From the NCBI RefSeq assembly GCF_000001635.26, contig NC_000075.6, positions 106,081,054 through 106,145,053 of the forward strand: DNA of 64,000 bases, in the 5' to 3' direction. Shown here piece by piece: positions 21,574 through 31,455 of the stretch; the first letter of the stretch is position 1, and the number at the start of each line of letters is the position of its first letter. The DNA comes from Mus musculus (Eukaryota > Chordata > Mammalia > Rodentia > Muridae). The translations under genes were made by a program, and so were the position numbers. The notes below the pieces were generated by a model, which saw only the letters and a program-made list of their open reading frames with translations, was not told the DNA's origin and searched no databases.

Positions 21574-21920
21574 TCAGAACTGTGGTGGTACACACCTTAA
21601 ACACAGCACTGCAGAGGCAGAGGCAGAGGCAGAGGTAGAGAGGCAGAGGCAGAGGCAGAGGCAGAGGCAGAGGCAGAGGCAGAGGCAGAGGCAGAGGCAG
21701 AGGCAGAGGCAGAGGCAGAGGCAGAGGCAGAGGCAGAGGCAGAGAGGCAGAGGCAGAGGCAGAGGCAGAGGCAGAGGCAGAGGCAGAGGCAGAGGCAGAG
21801 GCAGAGGCAGAGGCAGAGGCAGAGGCAGAGGCAGAGGCAGAGGCAGGAAGGGGAGGCTCTATGAGTTCAAGGTCAGCTTGTTGTACATAGTGAGACATTA
21901 TCTCAAAGAACAAATAAGAA
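21574..21920 (+). repeat. B1 SINE with internal (GGCAGA)n expansion
   Basis: The B1 head (GTGGTGGTACACACCTTAAA) and B1 3' half (GAGTTCAAGGTCAGCTTGTTG, GTGAGACATTATCTCAAAG) are separated by a hexamer array. The array sits exactly where B1 normally carries its GGCAGAGGCAGG box. It spans 21,611-21,846, about 39 units of GGCAGA with two short interruptions near 21,635 and 21,741. The two 130-codon frames across it are artefacts of the array. Confidence 0.9.
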
Positions 21921-22045
21921 CAAGACCTCACCTCAAAATAAAACTTTTTTAAAAGGCTAGTCTATAACTCAGTGACAGACTACTTGTATATCGTGTGGGA
22001 AGACCCCACCAGCAAAGAAGAAAAAGTGACAAAGATTACTCTTCA

Positions 22046-22236
22046 GGGCTGGTGATGTGCTTCAGTTGGTAAAGTATTTGCTGGGCATACACAAAGCTCT
22101 GGCTTCAGTCCCTAGCACCAACCACAACTGAGCATGATAGTACAAGCCTGCAAACCCAGCTTCTGGGAGGCTATGGTAACAAGAAGATCGGAAGTACAAG
22201 GCCATCCCTAGATACACAGCAAGTGTGAAGGTAGCT
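22046..22236 (+). repeat. B4-like SINE (ID head, B1 body)
   Basis: GGGCTGGTGATGTGCTTCAG and CTTCAGTCCCTAGCACC form an ID-like head. GAGCATGATAGTACAAGCC and AAGTACAAGGCCATCCCTAG form a B1-like body. Confidence 0.55.
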
Positions 22237-22342
22237 TAACAATCATAGTCACCTGTAATAAAGAGACTCAAGAATATCAGTCAATGGCCTCTCTGAAGTT
22301 AACATTAAGTACATTTTTACTATTGAAAAAAAAACTATCCAT

Positions 22343-22532
22343 GGGGCTGGAGAGGTGGCTCATCGGTTAAGAACACTGGTTGCTTCCCCAGAAGTCCAGG
22401 GTTCAATTCCCAGCATCCACATGGCAGCTCACAAACATCCATAACTCCGGTTCCAGAGGACCTGACACCCTCACACTGACATACATGCAGGCAAAACACC
22501 AGTGCAAATAAAATGAGAAGAGATAAATCATT
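22343..22532 (+). repeat. B2-family SINE
   Basis: GGGGCTGGAGAGGTGGCTC, AGGGTTCAATTCCCAGCATCC and CATACATGCAGGCAAAACAC with an AAATAAAATGAG tail. Confidence 0.85.
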
Positions 22533-22657
22533 TGTAAAACACAACCCATGATCCTGTAGTTTTTCTCCATGCCATGTGTATACGGTCTTTAAAAGTCTTT
22601 AACACACATACCCAAAGATAATACACATGGATCTTAGTTCTCATCTATGCCATAGGA

Positions 22658-22874
22658 CAGCGCTTCTCAACCTGTGGGTGGAGACCCCTTTGGGGGAGTT
22701 AAATGGCCCTTTCCCAGGGGTCATCTAAGACCATCAGAAAACACAGTTATTTGCATTGCAATTCATAACAGTAGCAAAATTACAGTAGCAACAAAATAAT
22801 TGTATGGTTGGGGATCACCCTGACATAAGGAACTGTATTAAAGGTCACAGCACTAGGAAGTTAAAGAACCAGTG
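22658..22874. mobile_element. URR1-type hAT DNA transposon (nonautonomous)
   Basis: It starts CAGCGCTTCTCAACCTGTGG and ends AGAACCAGTG, giving matching terminal inverted repeats. Internal blocks include GTCATCTAAGACCATCAGAA and CATAACAGTAGCAAAATTAC. The flanking 8-mers CCATAGGA and CCCAAGGA agree in 6 of 8 positions, consistent with a hAT 8 bp duplication. It has no coding capacity. Confidence 0.8.
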
Positions 22875-24103
22875 CCCAAGGAGAAGCAAATTGCTCGAAT
22901 CCGAAGGGTCAAATAGCGTCTCATCACGAGTCCACATGGCAAATATGGCCGCAAGGGGTATTTCAGCTCCCTCTACCTCCCGCTAATACCAGGAATTTCG
23001 AAATTAACTTTGTGGCCACTGGAAACTAATTTTCTTTCATAAAATCAGTGAGGTTGTGGATCTATAGATTTGATGCCACTAGAGATGCCCCCCCATCTTT
23101 ATATCAACAGAATGTAAGAAGTCACCCAGGGTACACACAGGCTATTAATAGTCATTGTGCTTCACGATGACCGCCTGAGGCTCGCCCAGGGTTCCTTGGG
23201 TATGCCTGAGATTTCATTGTCCAACTCTCTGATAGCTTCTCGTTTGCATGGCCTCCTGACTCTACAAAGTGATCAGAGCTATAATATTGTCATGTCACCC
23301 TCTGTTCCTGAAAGATCAAAGAAAGGGTTCCTTCACGTCTATAGCAGGGAGAACCAATTGGAGTTGCTTGCCGGGGGCATGGGCAGCAGCAGCCTTACCG
23401 CCAAAGAGCCCTTGCCTTCCCAGCAGATGTTAACTGCTTATACATCCCCAGGGAGGAAGGAAGGGGGGGGCATGCTGCTTCTCTGACAATGTCAGTAGAC
23501 CTGGTCCTGTGGAGGAGTTTCAGCTGAGTGGTCACAGCTGATCTGATTTACGACGGCAGGAATCACATCCAGCCTGGGGGAAACAGCCATCCAACTAAAT
23601 CCATTCCTCCCACTTGGACATTGTTTTCTGTCCCTCTGTTCGTCAAGGTCCCCTGAGGCTCTGGGAGGGTGAAAAGATGGATGGTTATTTCCTGCCATTT
23701 CCGCGTGATCATTGGGCTGCTTTGGCACAGTAATGGTCACTTATGTCTGGCAGCTTGGCTCCAGTTATGCATCTCTACAGTGGCCACCACCCACTTCAAA
23801 AGATGTCTCCGACCATGTCTGACAGCAGCAATCATCTAGAGGCATAAGTATCAATGCTTAGAAGACAATTGGGCAGGCACACTATGTCCATTGATCACAA
23901 GGATACCAGCAGCTCCCACACTAGGGCCTCAAACTGCTTCCAGTTATTCAGCCTGTGCTTCAAGTAGCCCTAACCCTCAGATCCTTCCCTTCCAAAGCCA
24001 TCCGACTGGTCCCACCCATCCCAAGGATCACACAGGCTCCCAGGCCAAGCTTTGAGGGGCTCTTTCCTATCTTTTGTAAGTCTTGTTTGGGTGGAGGGGG
24101 GCC
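22875..24103. other. Unique sequence, no gene seen
   Basis: About 1.2 kb with no known repeat. The 109-codon plus-strand frame at 23,157-23,486 has no recognised domain. Confidence 0.35.
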
Positions 24104-24371
24104 GGGTAACTAGAGACACAGCTCGGGGGTTAAAAGTGCCTGCTGCTCTTCCAGAGGACCTGAGTTCAGTTCCCAGCACCCACACAGGACATCTCAAAAC
24201 TGCCTACAGCTGTAGCTCCAGGGAGTCTGATGCCCTCTTCTGGTCCCTATGAGTACAGTCTGCATTCCTGTGCACATATCCCCCAACTGACACTGCACTC
24301 GAGTGTGCACATGCACAGTCACACACACACACACACGTGCACACATACAGCTAAAAATAAAATCTTTTAAG
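24104..24371 (+). repeat. B2-family SINE
   Basis: CTGCTGCTCTTCCAGAGGACC, TCAGTTCCCAGCACCCACAC and GTCTGATGCCCTCTTCTGG, with a CA-rich tail ending AAAATAAAATC. Confidence 0.8.
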
Positions 24372-24375
24372 TATT

Positions 24376-24540
24376 GGCCCAGCAAGATGGCACCTACCAC
24401 TGAGCCTGCTGACCCAAGTTCAATCCCTGGGACCGGTGTGATAGGGGAAGAGAATCAATCCCAGCAGATTACCCATGGACCTCCACATACAGGTTTGTAT
24501 CCACATACATACATACATGCAATTTAATTTTTTTATTTCA
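24376..24540 (+). repeat. B3 SINE
   Basis: GGCCCAGCAAGATGGCACC, AGTTCAATCCCTGGGACC and GACCTCCACATACAGG, with a CATACATACATGC tail. It stands in tandem with the flanking B2 copies. Confidence 0.7.
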
Positions 24541-24557
24541 AAAAAAAATCTTTTCTA

Positions 24558-24731
24558 GGGGCTGGTGAGATGGCTCAGTGGGTAAGAGCACCCGACTGCT
24601 CTTCCGAAGGTCCAAAGTTCAAATCCCAGCAACCACATGGTGGCTCACAACCATCTGTAACAAGATCTGACTCCCTCTTCTGGAGTGTCTGAAGACAGCT
24701 ACAGTGTACTTACATATAATAAATAAATAAA

Positions 24732-24772
<41 letters not shown>
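24558..24772 (+). repeat. Young B2 (B2_Mm2-like) with long pure A-tail
   Basis: An intact copy: GGGGCTGGTGAGATGGCTC, CAGCAACCACATGGTGGCTC, AGTGTCTGAAGACAGCTAC and AATAAATAAATAAATC. A pure A run of about 33 follows. The 8 bp duplication CTTTTCTA occurs at 24,550-24,557 and 24,773-24,780. The intact body and homopolymer tail point to a recent insertion. Confidence 0.95.
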
Positions 24773-24774
<2 letters not shown>

Positions 24775-24780
24775 TTTCTA

Positions 24781-25637
24781 ACCTAAGCAGTTCAGAGGCA
24801 GAGCATTCTGTGACTGTTAGCTATTTCTCTTCTGGAGTACAGAGCCCACAGCCCGCTTCCTCTAAGCTGCAGCCATTCATCCAGGACTAGGCTCCACCAT
24901 AGCACTTGACGTCAAATGTGACAGAAGTGTGGCTTACTGATGGAGTCATCTCAGTAGACAAGGACGGGCATCTGCCCTCCCTGACGTGTGAGAACTGTGG
25001 GAAGACACTGATCTCTGGGGGCCTGTTGTGTCCAGCCAGCAGACCACAACCTGGGTTCTAGCCTGGAAAGGCATTTTGGAAACCTGGAAGAGAAGAGGGG
25101 CTAGGTGGCGAGAGAAAGATATGTAGCCAAGACAGTCATTCTGATCAAAGCTCAAATTTTACTGTTGCGACACTAGTTATGAAGGAAGGGGGAGGGGACC
25201 CGATTCCTGCCGAATAATCTTGGGTCCAGTAGAAAGGTGCACTTGTGTGGCTCCTAACAGCAAAGTGGCAGGTTCCAGCAGTGGGCGTGGCAGAACGAAT
25301 GAGCAGGAAGCTCCACCCCTGAGCAAGCAGGTTTCAGGCTGGGGGAGGGGAGACTACAGGGGCCGGAAAGGCAAACAGTCCTACAAGCATCCCTGCTACT
25401 CAGCCATGGTCGCGCCCAAAGAGTTGGGTGAGGTAGAGCTGAAAGCTATACTTTCAAATAGCCCTAGGTTAGGAAAACCCTCCCTACCTTCCCAGGCACA
25501 TACTAAGCCTTACCCTGAGACACCGCAGGCTCTCAATAGCACCCTTCACGCCCTTGATAAACCTGAATCTTGAGGTGGGTAGGGAATTTCAGAACTAGGC
25601 CATTAAGGCCCCTGTCTGCATATTGAATGGTAGACAG
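24781..25637. other. Unassigned, partly GC-rich sequence
   Basis: The segment 25,150-25,450 is richer in CpG and GC than its surroundings (GTGGGCGTGGCAGAACG, AGCCATGGTCGCGCCCAAAG). The plus strand is open for 117 codons at 25,220-25,573, with a good Kozak-like ATG at 25,406. No domain is recognised. It could be an old LTR or a gene-derived fragment. Confidence 0.3.
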
Positions 25638-25680
25638 TGATGGTGATGGCGATGATGATGGTGTTGTTGATGATGATTGC
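25638..25680. repeat. (GATGGT/GAT)n short microsatellite
   Basis: About 40 bp, imperfect. Confidence 0.8.
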
Positions 25681-25867
25681 TTTCCCTTCCTCTGTATTAA
25701 AGGTCAAAGAGGGCTTCCTTCTATCAATTCTGCCTCAGTTTCCTCTTTCTGCCTTTGTCCACTCTTCCTGCCAACTCCAAGGCCAACATGGAAGTAAAGT
25801 ATTATCTTCATGTCATTTTCCCATTATATTTATCCTCCCTGCAAGTTTTTTTCTGGGTAGGCAGCCA

Positions 25868-26284
25868 TCTTAGTTAGGGCTTCTATTTCTATGATTAAAC
25901 ACCATGACCAAAAAGCAAGTTGGGACGAACAGGGTTTATTTTCGCTTATATGTCTACATCACAGATCATCATCAAAGGAAGTCAGGACAAGAACTCAGGG
26001 ATAGTACCTGGAGGCAGGAGCTGATGCAGAGGCCATAAAGGGGCGCTGCTTACTGACTTGCTTCCAGTGGCTTGCTCAGCCTGCTTTCTTATAGAACCCA
26101 GGACCACCAGCCCAGTGATAGCACTACCCACAATGGGCTGGGCCCTCCCCCATCAATCACTGATTAAGAATGTGTGTTATAGACTTGCATGCAGCCCAAT
26201 CGTGTGGAGGCATTTTCTTAATTGAGGTTCTTTCCTCTTAGATAACTTTAGTCTGTGTCAGGCTGACACAAAATCCACGCAACA
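25868..26284 (-). mobile_element. ERVL/MaLR-type solo LTR
   Basis: The best-preserved copy of this family in the window. It contains ATTAAACACCATGACCAAAA, CTTTCTTATAGAACCCAGG, CACAATGGGCTGGGCCCTCC and GTCAGGCTGACACAAAATCC. In the minus-strand sense it carries AATAAACCCT, a poly(A)-signal-like block typical of LTRs. The subfamily is not assigned. Confidence 0.75.
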
Positions 26285-26728
26285 GCTCAGCCTCAGTTAT
26301 GTGTCTTCTCCTCATTTCAAAGGCCACGACGTAGCCAGCATGCATTTTCATCCCATATGACATCCATCCAGGGAAGGCACTATGTTCTCTAGTCTCTCAG
26401 CCCTTTTCAAGGTATCTCTGGACTCGTGTAGTAGACCCCATTCACCAAAGAGCCATGCCATGCCACACTACAGAAGAAGGCAGCCAGTCTCACCCCCAAA
26501 CGCCTGCAGATACTCTACCCTCAGGTGGCTCAGCCTTAGTTACATGTACTATTACATCTAGCAGAGCCATATGGCTGCTGTCGTAGCAAGACAGCACACC
26601 AACGCATACCACATGGGACAAGGATGGACCAAGGGAACAATTCCTTCCAAGTCTGGCTTGGAAAACCAATGAGTTTAATTGTGGTTACTTAGAAGAGCAT
26701 GGTCAACTTACAGGGGACTACAGTGCAT
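26285..26728. other. Unique sequence, no gene seen
   Basis: No repeat or exon is recognised. Confidence 0.35.
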
Positions 26729-26744
26729 AAGAGTCTCCCCTTTT

Positions 26745-26889
26745 GTTGGGCAGTGGTGGCGCACACCTTTAATCCCAGCACTTGGGAGGCAGAGGCAGGC
26801 AGATCTATGAGTTCAAGTCCAGCCTGGTCTATAGAGTGAGTTCCAGGACAGCCGAAGCTATACAGAGAAACCCTGTCTCAGAAAAAAAA
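26745..26889 (+). repeat. B1 SINE
   Basis: GGGCAGTGGTGGCGCACACC through CAGAGAAACCCTGTCTCAG. The flanks AAGAGTCTCCCCTTT (26,729) and AAGAGTCCCCCCTTT (26,890) form a 15 bp duplication with one mismatch. Confidence 0.95.
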
Positions 26890-27184
26890 AAGAGTCCCCC
26901 CTTTCCTAGAAATGGATAATAACTTAGATATTTTTAGTAAGGGGCAGGGCTTTGTGTGCCTCATTTGCAGAGTGAGCATCACCCCCTTCCACGAGGGAAT
27001 GGTGGTGGACCTAACCTTACAAGGATTCCATGTAGGAGATCATAGATGGTCTAACAATAGTGATCATTTCCAACCCTGAGGAAACAACCACATAACACCA
27101 AGTTACAGGAAAGCAAGAAATTAAATAAGAAGCTGCCGACCACAAGAGAAACTGCAAGTAAGCCAAGACTTAGCCCTGAGCCTT

Positions 27185-27194
27185 TTCTTTCTTC

Positions 27195-27237
<43 letters not shown>

Positions 27238-27366
27238 TTGGTAGGTCTCATGTAACTCAGGCTGGCTTCAAGATCACTGTGTAATGGAAGATGACCTTGA
27301 ATTCCTGATCCTCCTGCCTCTACCTCCCAAATGCTAGGATTAGAGGCATAAACCATTAGCTCTGGG
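27185..27366 (-). repeat. Proto-B1 SINE with (CTTT)n tail
   Basis: The body contains GTAACTCAGGCTGGCTTCAAG, CTTGAATTCCTGATCCTCC and TGCTAGGATTAGAGGCATAA. Its A-tail, seen as T on this strand, is a pure (CTTT)n run at about 27,195-27,238. Confidence 0.75.
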
Positions 27367-28181
27367 CTTTTAACAGAATGAACAAGAATGAAGTACAATG
27401 GTTTGTGTGGCTGCTCTAGACCATCTAGGTGGACCCCAGTGGGGCCGTGCCTGGCCAGAATGAAGCCTGGCAGCCTTCTCTGATGTGAAACCGTCATCCT
27501 GACTATTCATTCAACCTTTATCAAACTCCACCTCTCAAGCTATTCCTAGCAATGTAATTCTGCCCCCTTGCCTAGTTTCTATTGCCTTAACTTGCCTCTC
27601 ACACCTAAGAACATTCAGGATGCTTCTAGAACATTCAGGATGCTTCTGGAAAGCATGGTCTTTGGTTCTTAAATGACAGGACTCTCACATGCAGGGTTGA
27701 TAAGCACATGTCAGAGTTTTATCCGAATTATTAGTTCATCTATGAGCAATTCCATGTGGATCTGAGAAACCTAACTTGTGTATAACCAGTGGCCAAAGAA
27801 TAATGAACTAATGGTAAATCAGATACAGTATTGATTAATTTCCTATAAGACAACAAAGAACTAATCTGTGGGGTTAGCTCCTCTACTGGATCAAAAAGAA
27901 AAGGTTCCTTTTTGGTTCAATTTAATCTCTAAGTCTTCAGAGCTGTAAAACATGTGAGATATAATCAATGGATGGGAATTCAAAGAAAATGGTACACCCG
28001 AGAGTGAGAGTGCCCTAAAGCAGTCTTGTTGGAAAGCACTCTAGCATGGCATTAAAATGCCAGGCACTTACCCTAATACTTCATCCCACATTTTACATAA
28101 TTTTACTTAGCAGTTCCTTTCTCTTTATTTTTTTTTCCAAATCTGCTCTCCTAAAACGCTATTATAGGAATATTGTATTTA
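27367..28181. other. Unique sequence with a small tandem duplication
   Basis: A perfect 20 bp tandem copy of AGAACATTCAGGATGCTTCT lies at 27,608-27,627 and 27,628-27,647. Nothing else is recognised. Confidence 0.45.
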
Positions 28182-28640
28182 CAGGGTCTGAGGATACAGT
28201 TCAGTTACTAGTTGTGGTTTAACTAAGAATGGTTTCCAGAAGTTCATGTGTCTGAATACTTAGTCTCCAGTTGGTGGAACTGTTTGGGAAGGATTAGGAG
28301 GTGTGACCTTGTTGGAAGAGGTGTGTCACTGGGAATGGGCTTTGAGGTCTCAAAAACCACACATGCATTCCCTCTAACCCTCTGGAACCAGACACCCAAT
28401 TAAACACTTTCTTCTATAAATTGCCTTGGTCATGGTGTGTCATCACAGCAATGAAAAGTACTAATACAGAAGCAAGCACTTGCCCAGCATGTACCAAGCT
28501 ATGGGTATGATCCTCAGCACCCCGTAAACTGGGCATGGTGGCACATGCCTGTACCTTGAACACTTTAGAGGTGGAAGCAGAGTTTAAGGTCAGCCTAGAC
28601 TACATTCTCAAAAAAGTAAAAAATAAAAACAAACCAAAAA
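28182..28640 (+). repeat. B4-like (ID-B1) SINE split by a MaLR LTR
   Basis: The head GGTCTGAGGATACAGTTCAG lies at 28,185-28,212. The ID box resumes at 28,469 with GCAAGCACTTGCCCAGCATG and GATCCTCAGCACCCCG. Then follow GGGCATGGTGGCACATGCC and AGGTCAGCCTAGACTAC. The two halves join into one continuous element if the LTR is removed. Confidence 0.7.
28213..28468 (+). mobile_element. MaLR (MT/ORR1-type) LTR, shortened
   Basis: It starts TGTGGTTTAACTAAGAATGG and ends AAGTACTAATACA. CAGTTGGTGGAACTGTTTGG and TTGCCTTGGTCATGGTGTG are diagnostic. An internal deletion removes part of the middle compared with 7,053-7,402. Confidence 0.8.
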
Positions 28641-30097
28641 AAAAAAAAACCCTCTAATACAGTCTGGAGGTGGCTGCTCTTTCTAAAAGACTCCTTCTTC
28701 TAGTTTCCACATGCACCAGCCATACGTGTAACACACAGCCATACATCAAGGCAAAACAACCATGTATACTTAAAAAAAAAAAAAAACTATACACATACAA
28801 AGATGGATGGATAGATGGATGGACAGACAGACCCCACATACAAACACTTCATTACCACTGGGCATATCCATCAGGCTTACCTGGGGTCCCCTGATGGACT
28901 TCATATATCATCTAACTTTTCAATAGTCAGATGCCAGTTCATACATGAAGCACACAGTTTTGGACTCTACAGATCCAAGGATCTCACATTTGACTGTTTA
29001 TCAAATCCTCTGGTGTATTTTGATTCCAAGCCTTAAAACATAGTCCACTGTTTCCATAACAATTATCTCCCAGTGGGTCAAGGTCTAGACCAAAGTTATC
29101 CCATTTCTGGTTCTGGTTTCATTTCCTTCCTAGGTTGATTTGTGAAGATTTACAATTAGGTAAAGAATTTATAAACACACTGTCCTTCCTCAAAACTCCT
29201 TCCCTAACAGGAATGACCAGAACTAAGATACCTCCTTCTTCTTCCTAGGAATTACTTTTAAATCCTGCACCTACAACTGAAGAAGATTCAGTAAGCTTTT
29301 CATAAGTCACAGAGGCCATGACACCAGGTTGAAAAGGGAGACAGAAGTATCCTGAGCATACATCCTGAGAGTAGACACAGTCCACAGGCCATGTGCCCAG
29401 GGATGGGGGATCTGGAGGTTAGGTCTTTGCAACACAGTGCAGCCTGAGAAGCACTTTTCCAGTTTGCAAGGATATGGGGAGAGAAGCAACTCTGGGTGTG
29501 GCCCCTATTATGGAACCAGGCAGCTACAGCCCACGTGGGAACAACCTGAGCCCAGGACTCATTCCTTCCTCCAATTTAGCCAGTGGAGATGAGAAGAAAG
29601 TTCCAGTCATTGCCTACAGTTAAATTCCCTACAAGCCAAATGGAGGGAATCTTAGAAGAAACCATAACAGAGAGAAAAAAAGTACAGAAAGCTTATTGAG
29701 ATCAGGAACTCTTCCTGCTTTAGGCTCTGTGATCCTGGGCCAACTGGTCTACCTGTTCCTTTCCCCCCTCCCCCATCTGTTCAGTGAAAGTAACAGTTCT
29801 AATCAATAGCATAAATTCACCATGACCTTGGAGTGAGTTAACACAGATAAGGCTTGGGAATAGAACCATTTAACTCCATTATCTTGACTGGCTTACCATT
29901 CATTGTCTCAGACCTAAAACCACTCAGCATACAACTTAACATCCTTTGGTTTACAAAAGATAAAACTTCTTAGCATCATAAGTAAATTGGTATCCATGCT
30001 ACCCTATTGGTTCTGGGGGACTACTGGAGGTACAGATTTCTCTTCTGTTTTGTCTTCTGTGTTTTTGTTTGCGTGCTTGCTTTTTAAGTTTTATTTT
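28641..30097. other. Unique sequence, no gene seen
   Basis: It contains an A-run near 28,770 and a (GGAT)n patch at 28,802-28,830. No exon or repeat is otherwise recognised across about 1.2 kb. Confidence 0.35.
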
Positions 30098-30316
30098 TAT
30101 GGAGCTAAGAGAGCACTAACTGCTCTTCAAGAGGACCTGGGCTCAGTTCCCAGCACCCACAAGGTAGCTCACAACCACCTATAACTTCAGTCCCAGGGTG
30201 TCTGATGCCCTCTTCTGGGCTTTGCAAGCACCAGCCATATACACATACATGCACATACATACATGCAGGCAAGCACTTACACAAGTAGGTTTTAAATAAA
30301 TAAATCTGTTTTTAAA
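30098..30316 (+). repeat. B2-family SINE
   Basis: CTAACTGCTCTTCAAGAGGACC, TCAGTTCCCAGCACCCACAAG and GATGCCCTCTTCTGGGC, with a tail of AAATAAATAAATC. Confidence 0.8.
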
Positions 30317-30339
30317 AGCCAAATTGAAATTTACTTTCA

Positions 30340-30462
30340 TTATTTTTTAATTATCTGTCAGAGTGTGTGCATATGAGCGCAAATCCCTTGAAGGCCAGAG
30401 CATGGGATCCCCTGGAGCCAGAGTACACATGGTTATGAGCTGGCCGAGGTGGGTGCTGGCCA
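30340..30462 (-). repeat. B2-family SINE, truncated
   Basis: GAAGGCCAGAGCATGGGATCC and ATGAGCTGGCCGAGGTGGGT are reversed B2 boxes. The head half is missing where the element ends at 30,462. Confidence 0.6.
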
Positions 30463-30715
30463 CAGAAACTCCATCTTTGGCCAGCCCCTGAACTATATTT
30501 TTAACTTTGTTCTTTAGCAAGAAGTTGAGTCCCTAACATCTACTTGTCTACATTCAGCCATCTTAATGACCAGCTTACTTAACAAATGTTCTGTGCAGTT
30601 GACTCTCTCTTAACCTCCTACATTGCACAGAACACTATTCCATAGACAAATAGGGTTGTGAATGTCTATAATCTCAGCACTCAAGAGTCAGAAGCAAGAA
30701 GATCATGAGTTCAAT

Positions 30716-30850
30716 TCGGGTGTGGTGGCACACGCTTTTAATCTCAGCACTCGGGAGGCAGAGGCAGGTGGATTTCTGAGTTCAAGGCGAGCCTGGTCTA
30801 CAAAGTGAGTTCCAGGACAGCCAGGGCTATACAGAGAAACCCTGTCTCAA
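30716..30850 (+). repeat. B1 SINE (source of the GAA tract)
   Basis: TCGGGTGTGGTGGCACACGC, GGTGGATTTCTGAGTTCAAGG and GAGAAACCCTGTCTCAAG, immediately followed by the GAA-type tract in the tail position. The 10 bp duplication ATGAGTTCAA brackets B1 plus tract together. Confidence 0.95.
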
Positions 30851-31171
30851 GAAGAAGAAGAAGAAGGAAGAAGAAGAAGAAGAAGGAAGAAGAAGAAGAA
30901 GAAGAAGGAAGAAGAAGAGGAAGAAGAAGAGGAAGAAGAAGAGGAAGAAGAAGAGGAAGAAGAAGAGGAAGAAGAAGAGGAAGAAGAAGAGGAAGAAGAA
31001 GAGGAAGAAGAAGAGGACGAAGAAGAGGAAGAAGAAGAGGAAGAAGAAGAGGAAGAAGAAGAGGAAGAAGAAGAGGAAGAAGAAGAGGAAGAAGAAGAGG
31101 AAGAAGAAGAGGAAGAAGAAGAGGAAGAAGGAAGAAGAAGAGGAAGAAGAAGAGGAAGAAGAGGAAGAAGA

Positions 31172-31210
<39 letters not shown>

Positions 31211-31229
31211 AGAAGAAGAAGAAGAAGAA

Positions 31230-31309
<80 letters not shown>

Positions 31310-31357
31310 AGAAGAAGAAGAAGAAGAAGAAGAAGAAGAAGAAGAAGAAGAAGAAGA
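30849..31357. repeat. 509 bp (GAA)n / 12-mer purine tract
   Basis: Purine-only on the plus strand except for a C at 31,018. About 30,914-31,128 is built of a 12-mer GAAGAAGAAGAG repeated about 18 times. About 31,186-31,250 and 31,290-31,357 are pure GAA. This tract produces the longest open frames in the window (poly-Lys/Arg, poly-Ser, poly-Phe/Leu), none of which is a gene. Confidence 0.97.
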
Positions 31358-31455
31358 TGATAATGAGTTCAAAGCCACATGGGGATACATGGCAAGTTTC
31401 AGGACAGCCTGTACTATGTGAAGCCTGTCTCCAAAAAAAAAACAAAAAAAAACAA

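Larger units (their letters stand above)
30652..31455 (+). repeat. Older B1 split by a younger B1 plus GAA tract
   Basis: The 5' part TCTATAATCTCAGCACTCAAG lies at 30,652-30,714. The 3' part GCAAGTTTCAGGACAGCCTG and GAAGCCTGTCTCCAAAAAA lies at 31,373-31,455. The break point carries the duplicated 10-mer ATGAGTTCAA at 30,705-30,714 and 31,363-31,372. Confidence 0.8.

Noticed and set aside
21611..21846. Possible CRISPR-like or satellite array
   Set aside because: The unit is 6 bp without spacers and lies in a rodent SINE, so it is a microsatellite.
21554..21952. Open frames of 125-130 codons with Gln-Arg or Ala-Ser repeats
   Set aside because: Produced by the GGCAGA hexamer inside a B1.
22658..22874. 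Possible MIR or conserved element
   Set aside because: Terminal inverted repeats and 8-mer flanks fit a hAT-type transposon better.
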